A DNA stretch of 64,000 nucleotides from CAVRQM01 sp963732775 (GTDB lineage: Bacteria > Pseudomonadota > Alphaproteobacteria > Acetobacterales > Acetobacteraceae), in contig CAVTAR010000001.1 of NCBI GenBank assembly GCA_963732775.1, positions 1,674,001 to 1,738,000 of the forward strand, written 5' to 3'. A model generated the notes under the pieces. It was not told the DNA's origin. It was given only the letters and a program-made list of their open reading frames with translations, and did no database searches. Numbering within the stretch: the stretch's first letter is position 1; each line of letters starts with the position of its first letter. The translations under genes were made by a program, and so were the position numbers. Positions 45,601 to 52,643 of the stretch are shown piece after piece.

Positions 45601-45794
45601 ACGCCTACGTCAACCGCAACCAGATCGGCGCGGTGGTGGGCGTGCAGCCGTTCGGCGGGCGCGGGCTGTCCGGCACCGGCCCGAAGGCGGGCGGCCCGAT
45701 CACCCTGTTCCGCTTCGCCGAGGAGCGGGTGGTGAGCGTCAACACCGCCGCCGCCGGGGGCAATGCGGCATTGCTGGCGTCCGACGATGGGTAG
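42654..45794 (+). CDS. putA: Bifunctional proline dehydrogenase / P5C dehydrogenase PutA, with three frame breaks
   Basis: Roughly 1045 residues oxidising proline to glutamate at the membrane. There is no N-terminal ribbon-helix-helix repressor domain, so it is the short non-regulatory type. The proline dehydrogenase barrel runs to ~residue 490 (VSVKLSALHPRYEP, RLVKGAYWDTEIKHAQ, ANTSFVHRLVD). The aldehyde dehydrogenase domain has AAISPWNFPLAIFTGQ, the general-base Glu in FIAETGGINAM and nucleophile Cys in SAGQRCSALRLL. Frame shifts: an extra G near 43299, between RY and SFDMLGE; an indel near 45331 before LFELPLPPG, where several residues also seem missing; an extra G near 45493, before ALLDAIEATGFGLTLG. 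All conserved blocks survive, so sequencing indels are likely. Confidence 0.92.
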   Translation: MPDALPPAPADERADNRADERADDRAALRALHRAPEEQATAALLAHATMPADLAARIAGRAKTLVRAARAAHRPGADVTDFLKEFGLGTREGVALLCLAEALLRIPDAATADALIEDRIATADWQAHLGQADSLAVNASAWAFMLTGRVLALDDAPHATGIPAAIGRMVSRLGEPVIRTALRRGMRVLARQFVMGRSIEEALARTQSAEGRRWRYELRHAGRVRAYHGGRAALLRVLPPRHRRHRPGRRRRRRGPRAGGRPWRVGEAVRAAPPLRAAAARTLRPGAGRGTDRPGARRPARGHRPDHGRRGGRAPRDQPGHLRGRAGRPAPSRVGRLRPGHPGLSEALPAVGRLGGRARPAHRPPHPDAAGQGRLLGHRDQARAGAGPRRLSGVHPQARHGRLLDRLRAADDRAPRRHPPGVCHPQRAVARHRAGAGRGRRVRAAAPARHGRGAVRRRRRPRLPGADLCAGGQPRGPAGLPGAPAAGERGQYQLRASPGRSRGAGGGHHRRPGDAAAGSGAGAQPAHPAAGGPLSGPAQLGRRGPRRPGGGAGAAGRDPRDEAARAAAGGRGGARGAQPGGPADAGRHGARHHAGRTGRGPRRAVARLARLGRGRRRGARADAGAGGGADRGGAAGAAVPAGARGRAHAGRRHRRGARGGGFLPLLRGARLRAFRGAAGAARADRRAQHLGAGRQGRVRRHLAVELPARDLHRAGRGGPGRGQRGGGQARRADAAGRRARGGPAARGRRAGRRAAAGAGRRRAGRGPGRRSAGGGRGLHRRHRHGAGDRARAGRAPRGHRAVHRRDRRHQRDGGGQLGAARAGGGRRAEQRLRLGRPALLGAAAAVPAGRGRRGDAGDAARRRRDARHRRPARPRHRHRPGDRRAGPRGTGRARTRPGRCSSCRCRPARRMAASSPRAPCCWTIPRNCRARSSGRCCTSCATARTGWTALLDAIEATGFGLTLGVHSRVEAVQRRVVRRLRVGNAYVNRNQIGAVVGVQPFGGRGLSGTGPKAGGPITLFRFAEERVVSVNTAAAGGNAALLASDDG

Positions 45795-45810
45795 CTGGGA
45801 GCCGCGTGCA

Positions 45811-45879
45811 CCCCCCACCCGGCCCTTCGGGCCACCCTCCCCACCAGGGGGAGGGTGGCGCGGAGCGCCGGGTGGGGTG
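45811..45879. repeat. REP-like long inverted repeat (copy B)
   Basis: Outer arms CCACCCGGC and GCCGGGTGG, with two inner hairpins (GGCCCTTCGGGCC and CCACCCTCC...GGAGGGTGG). It lies just downstream of putA and may act as its transcription terminator. Related to the element at 34277-34342. Confidence 0.75.
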
Positions 45880-45889
45880 GCGGCACGGG

Positions 45890-45940
45890 TCGGCCGATGA
45901 TCGGCGTCGGCCGATGATCGGCGTCGGGCCATGATCGGCG
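45890..45940 (+). repeat. Three tandem 17-bp units each carrying an ATG, ending at the dgoK start
   Basis: Units TCGGCCGATGATCGGCG at 45890-45906 and 45907-45923 are identical; the third (45924-45940) differs at two positions and contains the dgoK ATG. Units 1 and 2 each open a six-codon frame (M-I-G-V-G-R and M-I-G-V-G-P) whose TGA overlaps the ATG of the next unit. Confidence 0.93.
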
Positions 45941-46821
45941 TGGATTGGGGCACCAGCAGCTTCCGCGCCTATCGCCTCGGCGCGGCGGGCGAGATCGCGG
46001 CGGGGGTCGAGAGCGCGCGCGGCATCACCACCGTGGCGGACGGCGACTTCTCCCGCGTGCTCGCCGAGGAGCTCGGCCCCTGGCTCGCCGACGGCGAGAC
46101 CCGCGTGCTGATGGCCGGCATGGTCGGCAGCCAGCAGGGCTGGCGCGAGGCGCCGTATATCGCCTGCCCGGCCGACCTCGCGGCGCTGCGCGAGGCGGTG
46201 ATCGCCGTGGCCTCGCCGCTCGCCGACCTGCGCATCGTGCCGGGGCTGGCCGACCGCGACCCGTTCGGCGTGCCCGAGGTGATGCGCGGCGAGGAGACGC
46301 AGCTGATCGGCCTCCAGGCCGCCCTGCCCGATCCAGACGCCGCCGCGGCGAGCCTCGTGTGCCTGCCCGGCAGCCACTCGAAATGGGTGCGCGTCGCCGA
46401 GGGCCGGATCGCCGGGTTCACCACCTACCTGGCCGGCGAGGCGTTCGCGGCGCTGCGCGGCGCCACCATCCTGGGGCGCACGATGCGCGACGGGCCCGCC
46501 GACCTCGACGGGTTCCGGCGCGGGATCGAGCGTTCCGGCCAGCCCGGGCACCTGCTGCATCATCTATTCGGCGTGCGCAGCCTGGCGGTGCTGGGCGAAC
46601 TGGCGCCGGAGGCGGGCGCCTCCTACCTGTCGGGCCTGCTGATCGGCAGCGAGGTACGCGCCGCCATGCCGCCGGGCGCGCGCGTCCGGCTGGTCGGCAA
46701 TCCGTCGCTGTGCGCGCTGTACCAGGCGGCGATCGGGCTGTGCGACGGCGCCGCGCAGATCGAGCCGGAGGGTGCGGCGGCGCGCGGGCTGTTCCGCATC
46801 GGAGAACTGATATGGACCTGA
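45931..46821 (+). CDS. dgoK: 2-dehydro-3-deoxygalactonokinase
   Basis: A 296-residue sugar-acid kinase phosphorylating 2-keto-3-deoxygalactonate at C6 in the De Ley-Doudoroff galactose route. IGVDWGTSSFRAYRL is the phosphate-1 ATP motif, LMAGMVGSQQGWREAPYI and VCLPGSHSKWVRVAEGRI are family blocks. The C-terminal half (VRLVGNPSLCALYQAAI) completes the fold. The ATG is the third of a tandem set of start-containing 17-bp repeats. Its last ten bases overlap the aldolase gene. Galactonate dehydratase is not in the window. Confidence 0.93.
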   Translation: MIGVDWGTSSFRAYRLGAAGEIAAGVESARGITTVADGDFSRVLAEELGPWLADGETRVLMAGMVGSQQGWREAPYIACPADLAALREAVIAVASPLADLRIVPGLADRDPFGVPEVMRGEETQLIGLQAALPDPDAAAASLVCLPGSHSKWVRVAEGRIAGFTTYLAGEAFAALRGATILGRTMRDGPADLDGFRRGIERSGQPGHLLHHLFGVRSLAVLGELAPEAGASYLSGLLIGSEVRAAMPPGARVRLVGNPSLCALYQAAIGLCDGAAQIEPEGAAARGLFRIGELIWT

Positions 46822-47426
46822 AGGCGTGGCTCGGCCGCTGCAAGCTGATCGCCATCCTGCGCGGCGTGCGCCCCGACGAGGTGCTGGACGTCGCCGGCGC
46901 GCTGGAGGCCGCCGGCATCGCCATCGTCGAGGTGCCGCTGAACTCGCCCGACCCGCTGGAGAGCATCGCGCGGCTCGCGGGCTGGGGCGGCGGGCGGCTG
47001 CTGGTGGGCGCCGGGACGGTGATGACGCCCGCCGAGGTGGAGCGCGTCGCCGCGGCGGGCGGGAGGCTGATCGTGACGCCGCACGCGGCCACCGACGTGG
47101 TGGCGGCGGCCAAGCGCGCCGGGCTGGTCGCCTGCCCGGGCTTCGCCACCCCCACCGAGGCGTTCGCGCTGCTGCGCGAGGGGGCGGACGGGCTGAAGCT
47201 GTTCCCGGCCGAGCTGGCGAGCCCGGCGGTGCTGCGGGCGATCCGCGCCGTGCTGCCGGCGGGCACGATGGTGATGCCGGTGGGCGGCATCGAGGCGGGC
47301 AACATGCGGCCTTGGCTCGACGCGGGTGCCGCCGGCTTCGGCATCGGCGGCGCGATCTTCCGCCCCGGCGACAGCGCGGACGTGGTCGCGGACAAGGCGC
47401 GGCGGCTGGTGGCGGCGCTGGGCTAG
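46812..47426 (+). CDS. dgoA: 2-dehydro-3-deoxy-6-phosphogalactonate aldolase
   Basis: A 204-residue class I KDPG/KDPGal aldolase that splits the dgoK product to pyruvate and glyceraldehyde 3-phosphate. The family residues are visible in KLIAILRGVRPDEV (Arg), VEVPLNSPDPLESI (Glu) and the Schiff-base Lys in DGLKLFPAELASP. The N-terminal LNSPDP wording favours the galacto-specific DgoA over the general KDPG aldolase Eda. ATG 46812 overlaps dgoK by ten bases, so the two are translationally coupled. Confidence 0.93.
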   Translation: MDLKAWLGRCKLIAILRGVRPDEVLDVAGALEAAGIAIVEVPLNSPDPLESIARLAGWGGGRLLVGAGTVMTPAEVERVAAAGGRLIVTPHAATDVVAAAKRAGLVACPGFATPTEAFALLREGADGLKLFPAELASPAVLRAIRAVLPAGTMVMPVGGIEAGNMRPWLDAGAAGFGIGGAIFRPGDSADVVADKARRLVAALG

Positions 47427-47698
47427 GTGCGCCGACGCGGCGATGGAAATCCGTCCCGTGCTGGGCTATGTGGGGAGGCAGGAAGACCGAGGCGTGTACC
47501 CCGGCCTTCCCGCCCTGGCTACCGGCCCAGCGAGATGACGACGTGGAGGACACGTCGCCACAGCGTCAGCCGGAACACCAGGAGCAACAGCGGCATCTTC
47601 GTCGTGCCGTCGTCCTCCTCTATGGCGGGTCGGGGGAATCCCGGCCCGCCACTCTGTGTAGGACCTGGCCCGAGGCGCCGACAGAGGCCGTAACGAAC

Positions 47699-48454
47699 CT
47701 ATCCCGGCCCGCGCCCTGGCAGCGGCACCGCCGCGATCTCGGCCAGCAGCTTGCGGGTGATCGCCTGGGCGAAGCTCTGGTAGTCGTGGATCTCGATGAC
47801 GAAGCTCGCGTCGCCGCCGATCACGTTGTCCTCGTAGTAATGCGCGAGTCCGCCCGGCGGGTGGGTGTGGCGGTAGATCACCGGGTTCGGGCTGTTGTTG
47901 GCGATCGCCAGCCCGTTGACGACGATGCCCTGGCGCACCGCGTCGTCGCGCGCCGCCGTGACCTCGCGGCCGGCGTTGCTCTGGCCGTCGCCGCACACGT
48001 CGATGATGCGGCGCGGCGCGTCGACGCGGCCTTCGTCGAGGTCCTGCACGGCGACGTCGATGCCGGCGCCGATCGCGGTGCGCCCGAGAATGACGCGGGT
48101 GCTGGCCTGCAATGCCGCGGCGAAGACCCGGGCGTCGCCCTCGCCCCGGATCACCGTCCAGTCGACTAGCGTCTGGGCGCGGAAATCGTCGGAGAACTCC
48201 ACGTAGGCGACGGCGATGGCGTGCTGCTTGCCGGCGGCGATCGCCTGCAGCACGCGCGCGTCGAGGAAGGCCGCCGCATAGCCCGCCTTCTGCAGCGCGT
48301 ACTCCTCGTCGGTGATGCTGCGCGAGGCGTCGTCGACCAGGACCAGCGCCACGTCGACGTCGGTGACGCCGGTGCTGGCGGCCGACGCGGACCCGCCCGC
48401 CAGCACGAGGCCGAGCGCCACCAGCCCCGCCCATCCGCCGCGACACGCCGCCAT
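47699..48454 (-). CDS. DUF1194 von Willebrand factor A-like secreted protein
   Basis: A 251-residue exported protein with signal peptide (ending near GSASAAS) and a single vWA-like domain. The metal-ion-dependent adhesion site is present as DxSxS (Asp42, Ser44, Ser46 in DDASRSIT), followed by the DUF1194 blocks AVAYVEFSDDFRAQTLVDWT, IIDVCGDGQSNAGREV and VNGLAIANNSPNP. Members are common in alphaproteobacteria and uncharacterised; metal-dependent protein binding in the periplasm is the structural expectation. Confidence 0.88.
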   Translation of the reverse strand: MAACRGGWAGLVALGLVLAGGSASAASTGVTDVDVALVLVDDASRSITDEEYALQKAGYAAAFLDARVLQAIAAGKQHAIAVAYVEFSDDFRAQTLVDWTVIRGEGDARVFAAALQASTRVILGRTAIGAGIDVAVQDLDEGRVDAPRRIIDVCGDGQSNAGREVTAARDDAVRQGIVVNGLAIANNSPNPVIYRHTHPPGGLAHYYEDNVIGGDASFVIEIHDYQSFAQAITRKLLAEIAAVPLPGRGPG

Positions 48455-48529
48455 GCGCCGAACCCATGCTGCCGCGCGCCACAGTGGTCCGGCGTCCGAG
48501 GGTTGTCCATGCGGGCCGGCCCGACGGCC

Positions 48530-49726
48530 TCACAGCAGGCTGAGCTGCGCCTCGGCCAGGCCCGGCGGCGGCCCGCCCGGACGGCGGAACTGCGTGCAGT
48601 CGAGCTCGGACCGGGCCTCCAGCCCGAGCTTGCGCGCGGCCCGGGAGAAACGCTGCGCCAGCAGCTCGGCATACGGCCCGCTGCCCGAGAAGCGGTGGCC
48701 GAAGCGGGCGTCGTTCAGGCCGCCGGCGCGGGTCTGGCGGATCAGCTCCAGCACGTGGCGGGCGCGGTCCGGCATGTGCTGCTCCAGCCAGTCCTGGAAG
48801 ATCTGGCGCAACTCGTGCGGCAGCCGCAGCAGCACGTAGCCGGCGCACTGCGCGCCCGCCGCGGCCGAGGCGGCGAGGATGCGCTCGAGCTCGCTGTCGT
48901 TCAGCCCCGGGATCATCGGCGCGGCCAGCACGCCCACCGGCACGCCGGCGCGCGCCAGGCCCGCGACCGCCTGCAGCCGCCGGTCGGGCGTGGCCGCGCG
49001 AGGTTCCATGCGCCGTGCGAGCCCGCCGTCCAGCGTCGTCACCGACAGCCAGACCCGCACCAGGTTGCGCCGCGCCATGGCCTGCAGGATGTCGAGGTCG
49101 CGCAGCACGCCGGCCGACTTGGTGACGATGCTGCACGGGTGATTGCAGCGGTCGAGCACGCCCAGCACGGCGCGCGTGAGCTGGAGCGTGCGCTCCACCG
49201 GCTGGTACGGGTCGGTGTTGGAGCCGAGCGCGACCGGGCGGGCGACGTAGCCCGGCTTGCGCAGCTCGCGCTCCAGCAGCTCGGCTACGTCGGGCTTGAA
49301 CAGCAGCTTGGTCTCGAAATCGAGCCCCGGCGACCAGCCGAGATAGGCATGGGTCGGCCGGGCGTAGCAGTAGACGCAGCCGTGCTCGCAGCCGCGATAC
49401 GGGTTGACCGCGCGGTCGAAGCCGATGTCGGGGCTGTCGTTCCAGCTGATGACGGTGCGGCTCGCGTCGCGGGTCAGCGTGGTCGCGAGCCTCGGCAGCT
49501 CGCCCAGCTCGTCCGGCAGGCCGGTCGCGACCCCCCAGCCGTCGTCGAACGGCGCCAGCACCTGCGCATCGAAGCGGCTGGCCGGGTTGATGGTCGCGCC
49601 GCGGCCGCGCCGCCGGCCGTCGCGGCGCGCCTCGGCGGGCGGCGGCTCCACCGCGCCGGCGACGCGCAGCGCCGCGAGTTGCGCCGGGTCGATCTCGCGA
49701 GCCAGTTCGGCGGTGGCGGCGCCCAT
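48530..49726 (-). CDS. PA0069-family radical SAM protein
   Basis: A 398-residue radical SAM enzyme. The cluster motif CxxxCxxC is at residues 113-120 (CEHGCVYC). NPYRGCEHGCVYCYARPTHA and VALGSNTDPYQPVERTLQLT are typical of the SplB-related PA0069 branch. IVTKSAGVLRDLDIL, VTTLDGGLARRMEPR and AAPMIPGLNDSELERIL complete the barrel. The reaction is unknown in this branch. The ATG at 49726 is preceded by AGAGGGAA. It is divergent from the glycosyltransferase gene starting 61 bases away. Confidence 0.92.
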   Translation of the reverse strand: MGAATAELAREIDPAQLAALRVAGAVEPPPAEARRDGRRRGRGATINPASRFDAQVLAPFDDGWGVATGLPDELGELPRLATTLTRDASRTVISWNDSPDIGFDRAVNPYRGCEHGCVYCYARPTHAYLGWSPGLDFETKLLFKPDVAELLERELRKPGYVARPVALGSNTDPYQPVERTLQLTRAVLGVLDRCNHPCSIVTKSAGVLRDLDILQAMARRNLVRVWLSVTTLDGGLARRMEPRAATPDRRLQAVAGLARAGVPVGVLAAPMIPGLNDSELERILAASAAAGAQCAGYVLLRLPHELRQIFQDWLEQHMPDRARHVLELIRQTRAGGLNDARFGHRFSGSGPYAELLAQRFSRAARKLGLEARSELDCTQFRRPGGPPPGLAEAQLSLL

Positions 49727-49787
49727 TCCCGTTCCCTCTGTGTTCCGCTCGCGCTAGAATGCCCGGATCGCTCGGAGGGTCAAGAAC

Positions 49788-50456
49788 ATTAATCGAACGT
49801 CGGCCATCACCGTCGTCATCCCGGCTCTCGACGCCGCCGGCACGGTAGCAGACGCGATCCGCTCGGTGGCCGGTGTCGGCGAGGTCGTGGTGGTGGACGG
49901 CGGCAGCAGCGACGCGACGTGCCGGGTCGCGGCCGGCCAGGGCGCCCGGGTGCTGCGCGCGCCGCGCGGGCGGGGGCGCCAGCTCGCCGCCGGGATCGCC
50001 GCCGCGCGCGGATCGTGGCTGCTGCTGCTGCACGCGGACACGCGGCTCGATCCGAGCTGGGCCGCGGCGGCGTGCCACGCCATGGCGGACCCGGACCGGG
50101 CCGGCTATTTCCGCTTCGCGCTGGACAGCCCCGCGCCGCAGGCGCGCCGGCTGGAGCGGATGGTGGCGTGGCGCGCAGGGACCTTCGGGCTGCCGTACGG
50201 AGACCAGGGATTGCTCATCGCGCGACGCCTGCTCGACGCCGTGGGGGGCGTGCGCGACCTGCCGCTGATGGAGGACGTGGACCTCGCGCGCCGGCTCGGA
50301 CGGCCTCGGCTGGTGGCGCTCGACGCCCCGGCGCTGACCTCGGCGCGGCGCTGGGAGGCGCAGGGCTGGCGACGGCGCTCGGCGCGCAACCTCGGCTGCC
50401 TCTCGCTCTATCTGGCGGGCGTGCCGCCGCGCTGGCTCGTGCGCCTCTACGGATGA
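49788..50456 (+). CDS. TIGR04283-type family 2 glycosyltransferase, apparently starting at ATT
   Basis: A 222-residue GT2-like protein: AITVVIPALDAAGTVADAI, VVVVDGGSSDATCRVAAGQG, LLLLHADTRLDPSWAA (DxD-type Asp) and LPYGDQGLLIARRLLDAVGG. The first strand VVIPALDAA lies upstream of the only canonical start (GTG 49866), which would delete the nucleotide-binding strand. From the in-frame stop at 49755 no ATG, GTG or TTG precedes it. An ATT at 49788 has CGGAGGG eight bases upstream and gives INRTSAITVVIP. I therefore take ATT as the probable start. It overlaps the next gene by four bases (ATGA), and both members usually occur paired. Confidence 0.83.
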   Translation: MNRTSAITVVIPALDAAGTVADAIRSVAGVGEVVVVDGGSSDATCRVAAGQGARVLRAPRGRGRQLAAGIAAARGSWLLLLHADTRLDPSWAAAACHAMADPDRAGYFRFALDSPAPQARRLERMVAWRAGTFGLPYGDQGLLIARRLLDAVGGVRDLPLMEDVDLARRLGRPRLVALDAPALTSARRWEAQGWRRRSARNLGCLSLYLAGVPPRWLVRLYG

Positions 50457-51046
50457 GGCCGGTGGTCGTGGTGTTCGCGCGCGCACCGCGCCTGGGCACG
50501 GTGAAGCGCCGCCTCGCCGCCGGCATCGGCGCGCGCGCGGCGCTGCGGTTCCATGCCGGAACGCTCGCCGCCACGCTGCGCCGCCTCGGCCGCGACGGTC
50601 GGTTCGAGACGCGCGTCGCCGTGACCCCCGACCGCGCCGGCGGCCCCTGGCTGCGCGGCTTGCCCCAGTTCGACCAGGGCAAGGGCGACCTCGAACGCCG
50701 AATGAGCCGGGTGTTCGCCCACCTGCCCCGGCGCCCGGTGGCGATCGTCGGCTGCGACATCCCCGACCTGCGGGCCGCCGACGTCGCGCGCGCGTTTCAC
50801 CTGCTACGCGGCACCCACGCCGTGTTCGGGCCGGCGCGCGATGGCGGCTACTGGCTCGTTGCGATGGCGGGACGCCGCCCGGCGCGACCGTTCGCGCGGG
50901 TCCGCTGGTCGAGCGAGCACGCCCTGGCCGACACGCTGCGGAATTTTTTCGGACGGAGCGTGTGCTCTTTGCGAGTGCTCGCCGACGTGGACGACCTAGA
51001 CGACCTCATACTGAACGCTCGACAGGACGAACACGGGGCAACATAA
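50453..51046 (+). CDS. TIGR04282-family glycosyltransferase/nucleotidyltransferase-like protein (DUF2064)
   Basis: A 197-residue GT-A-like protein: VVVVFARAPRLGTVKRRLAA, GDLERRMSRVFAHLP, AIVGCDIPDLRAADVARAF and VFGPARDGGYWLVAM. These are the DUF2064 signatures, typically encoded next to a TIGR04283 glycosyltransferase as here (ATGA overlap). Enzymatic role unproven. Base composition drops from about 50930 onward, so the last ~35 codons lie at the edge of the low-GC islet that follows; the C-terminal sequence still looks native. Confidence 0.88.
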   Translation: MRPVVVVFARAPRLGTVKRRLAAGIGARAALRFHAGTLAATLRRLGRDGRFETRVAVTPDRAGGPWLRGLPQFDQGKGDLERRMSRVFAHLPRRPVAIVGCDIPDLRAADVARAFHLLRGTHAVFGPARDGGYWLVAMAGRRPARPFARVRWSSEHALADTLRNFFGRSVCSLRVLADVDDLDDLILNARQDEHGAT

Positions 51047-51079
51047 GGCCTGTCATACAGTGATATACGGGGACGAACG

Positions 51080-52019
51080 TTGACCGAAACCTCCAAGGAA
51101 CTCCCGATTGCTCCGCCTCAAGTTCGTTATATAAAACTTGGTCGTGGCGGCAGTTGGGAACGTGATTGTATTCAATCTGGCTTCGTGCGTATCGGCTTCA
51201 ACAGCGGTACTGCGGAAATCTATCGGCTGTGTATCGCCGAAGAATGGGAGGCGGTCCGACAACTCGAACTGGTAGAAACTCAAAACCAGGGTTCGGCCAC
51301 TCGTTCGGCGAACGAACTAAGATATTTCTTCGAAGACAAAGGTTCTACTCTTTGGTTGACGTTCTTTGATGAGCGCATGTGGTGGGGCTTCATAGGCTCG
51401 GATGCCGCACGCCCCCACGCTGACGATCGAAGCGTGCTTCGTCCGATAGTTGGCGGGTGGAGATGCACAGATGTATGTGGAGGAGAACTCAGGAAGGACA
51501 ATCTGTCCGGGGCTATAACCAAGCTTGCGGCGTATCGGGGAACGAGCTGTACCGTTGATTCTGGCGTGTACGTCGTTCGGAGGATAAACTGCCAGAAATT
51601 GCCCGAACTCGAACGCGCACTTGAAGCAAGCCAAGCCTGTACAAAAGTCGGCGTTGGAACTGATGAGACTTTTGCAGTGGGATGAGTTCGAATTACTTGT
51701 CGATCTCGTATTCTCGACCAGCGGGTGGCGCCGTCAGGGCGTCGTCGGGAAGGGCCAAAAGACTGTCGATCTCGATATGATCCTGCCAAGCACAGGGGAG
51801 CGCGCGTTCGTTCAGATAAAATCCCAAACTACTCACAAAGAGCTTACTGATTACATCGTTAGGATGGACTCCTCCTCGTATGATCGGATGTTCTACGTCT
51901 ATCATACAGGTCATGCATCAACAGATGACGATCGGGTTACTGTAATCGAACCAAGAAAGTTGGCGGAGCTTGTCATCGACGCTGGTCTTCTCAATTGGCT
52001 CATGCAGAAGGTGATGTAG
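51080..52019 (+). CDS. Probable Mrr-like restriction nuclease (PD-(D/E)xK fold), split by one frame break, low-GC islet
   Basis: Two overlapping frames (51080-51685 and 51621-52019) that join into one ~312-residue protein if one A is removed from the AAAA run near 51645. The join reads CTKSALELMRLLQWDEFE. The N-terminal domain starts VRYIKLGRGGSWERDCI and has no assigned function. The C-terminal domain resembles Mrr-type endonucleases: WDEFELLVDLVFSTSGWRRQ (Glu of helix A), VDLDMILPSTGERAFVQIKS (Asp and the QxK variant of the catalytic motif). GC and codon use are clearly lower than the neighbours, indicating transfer. Two separate proteins remain possible, but the second would need a TTG start without a ribosome site. 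A DNA-targeting defence role is inference. Confidence 0.68.
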
Positions 52020-52567
52020 GCGAACCACGCGGCTGCAAATGCTCCTGCAGGCGCGGCATCAGTTCCACCAGGTTGCAGGGCCGGTGCCGGCGTCGAGCTG
52101 CCAGACCAGGATGTCGTCCCAGGCGTCCTTCACCGCGCCGGTGCTGCCGGGCAGCGCGAACAGGTAGGTGCCGCCGGCCACCCCGCCGAGCGCGCGGGAC
52201 TGCATCGTGGAGGTGCCGATCTTCTGGTAGCTCAGCATGCGGAACAGCTCGCCGAAGCCCTCGATGCGCTTCTCCAGCACGCGCTCGAACGCCTCCGGCG
52301 TCACGTCGCGGCCGGTGATGCCGGTGCCGCCGGTGGTGATGACGACGTCGATCGCGGGGTCGGCGATCCAGCGCGCGCAGCCGCGCCTCGATGGCCGCGG
52401 CGTCGTCGCGCTCGATGCGCGCGGTCGGCGACGACGTGGCCGGCGGCCGCGATGCGCGCGGCCAGGGTGTCGCCGGAGGTGTCGTTGGCCGCGGTGCGGG
52501 TGTCGGACACCGTCAGCACGGCGATGTTGACCGGCAGGAACGGCCGGGTCTCGTCGATGCGCGCCAT
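52000..52567 (-). CDS. moaB: Molybdenum cofactor biosynthesis protein MoaB/MogA-type, with three frame breaks
   Basis: About 188 residues. The N-terminal frame has NIAVLTVSDTRTAANDTSGD and AARIAAAGHVVADR. Near 52418 an extra base shifts to ERDDAAAIEARLRA, near 52376 another to WIADPAIDVVITTGGTGITG, GRDVTPEAFERVLEKRIEGF and GTSTMQSRALGGVAGGTYLF. A third shift near 52088 would replace the in-frame end at 52059 by HRPCNLVELMPRLQEHL, the usual C-terminus, stopping near 52000 and overlapping the nuclease gene. Members adenylylate molybdopterin. The ATG 52567 has GGAGG. The PaoABC genes 6 kb away need this cofactor. Confidence 0.85.
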
Positions 52568-52643
52568 GGCTGCCTCCAGCGCGAGCCGCACGTTGGCGAG
52601 GCCGGCGCGGCGGCAGGCGTCGCCTCCAGCGCCGATGCCAGCG

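Noticed and set aside
47519..47596. A 25-codon minus-strand frame with a hydrophobic start in the gap between dgoA and the DUF1194 gene
   Set aside because: No ribosome site at proper spacing (the nearest GAGGAGG is about 18 bases away) and no family; the rest of the 47427-47698 gap shows nothing.
51621..52019. Independent nuclease gene starting at TTG 51621
   Set aside because: No Shine-Dalgarno, and joining to the upstream frame by one base gives a smooth single protein; kept as an alternative in the feature.
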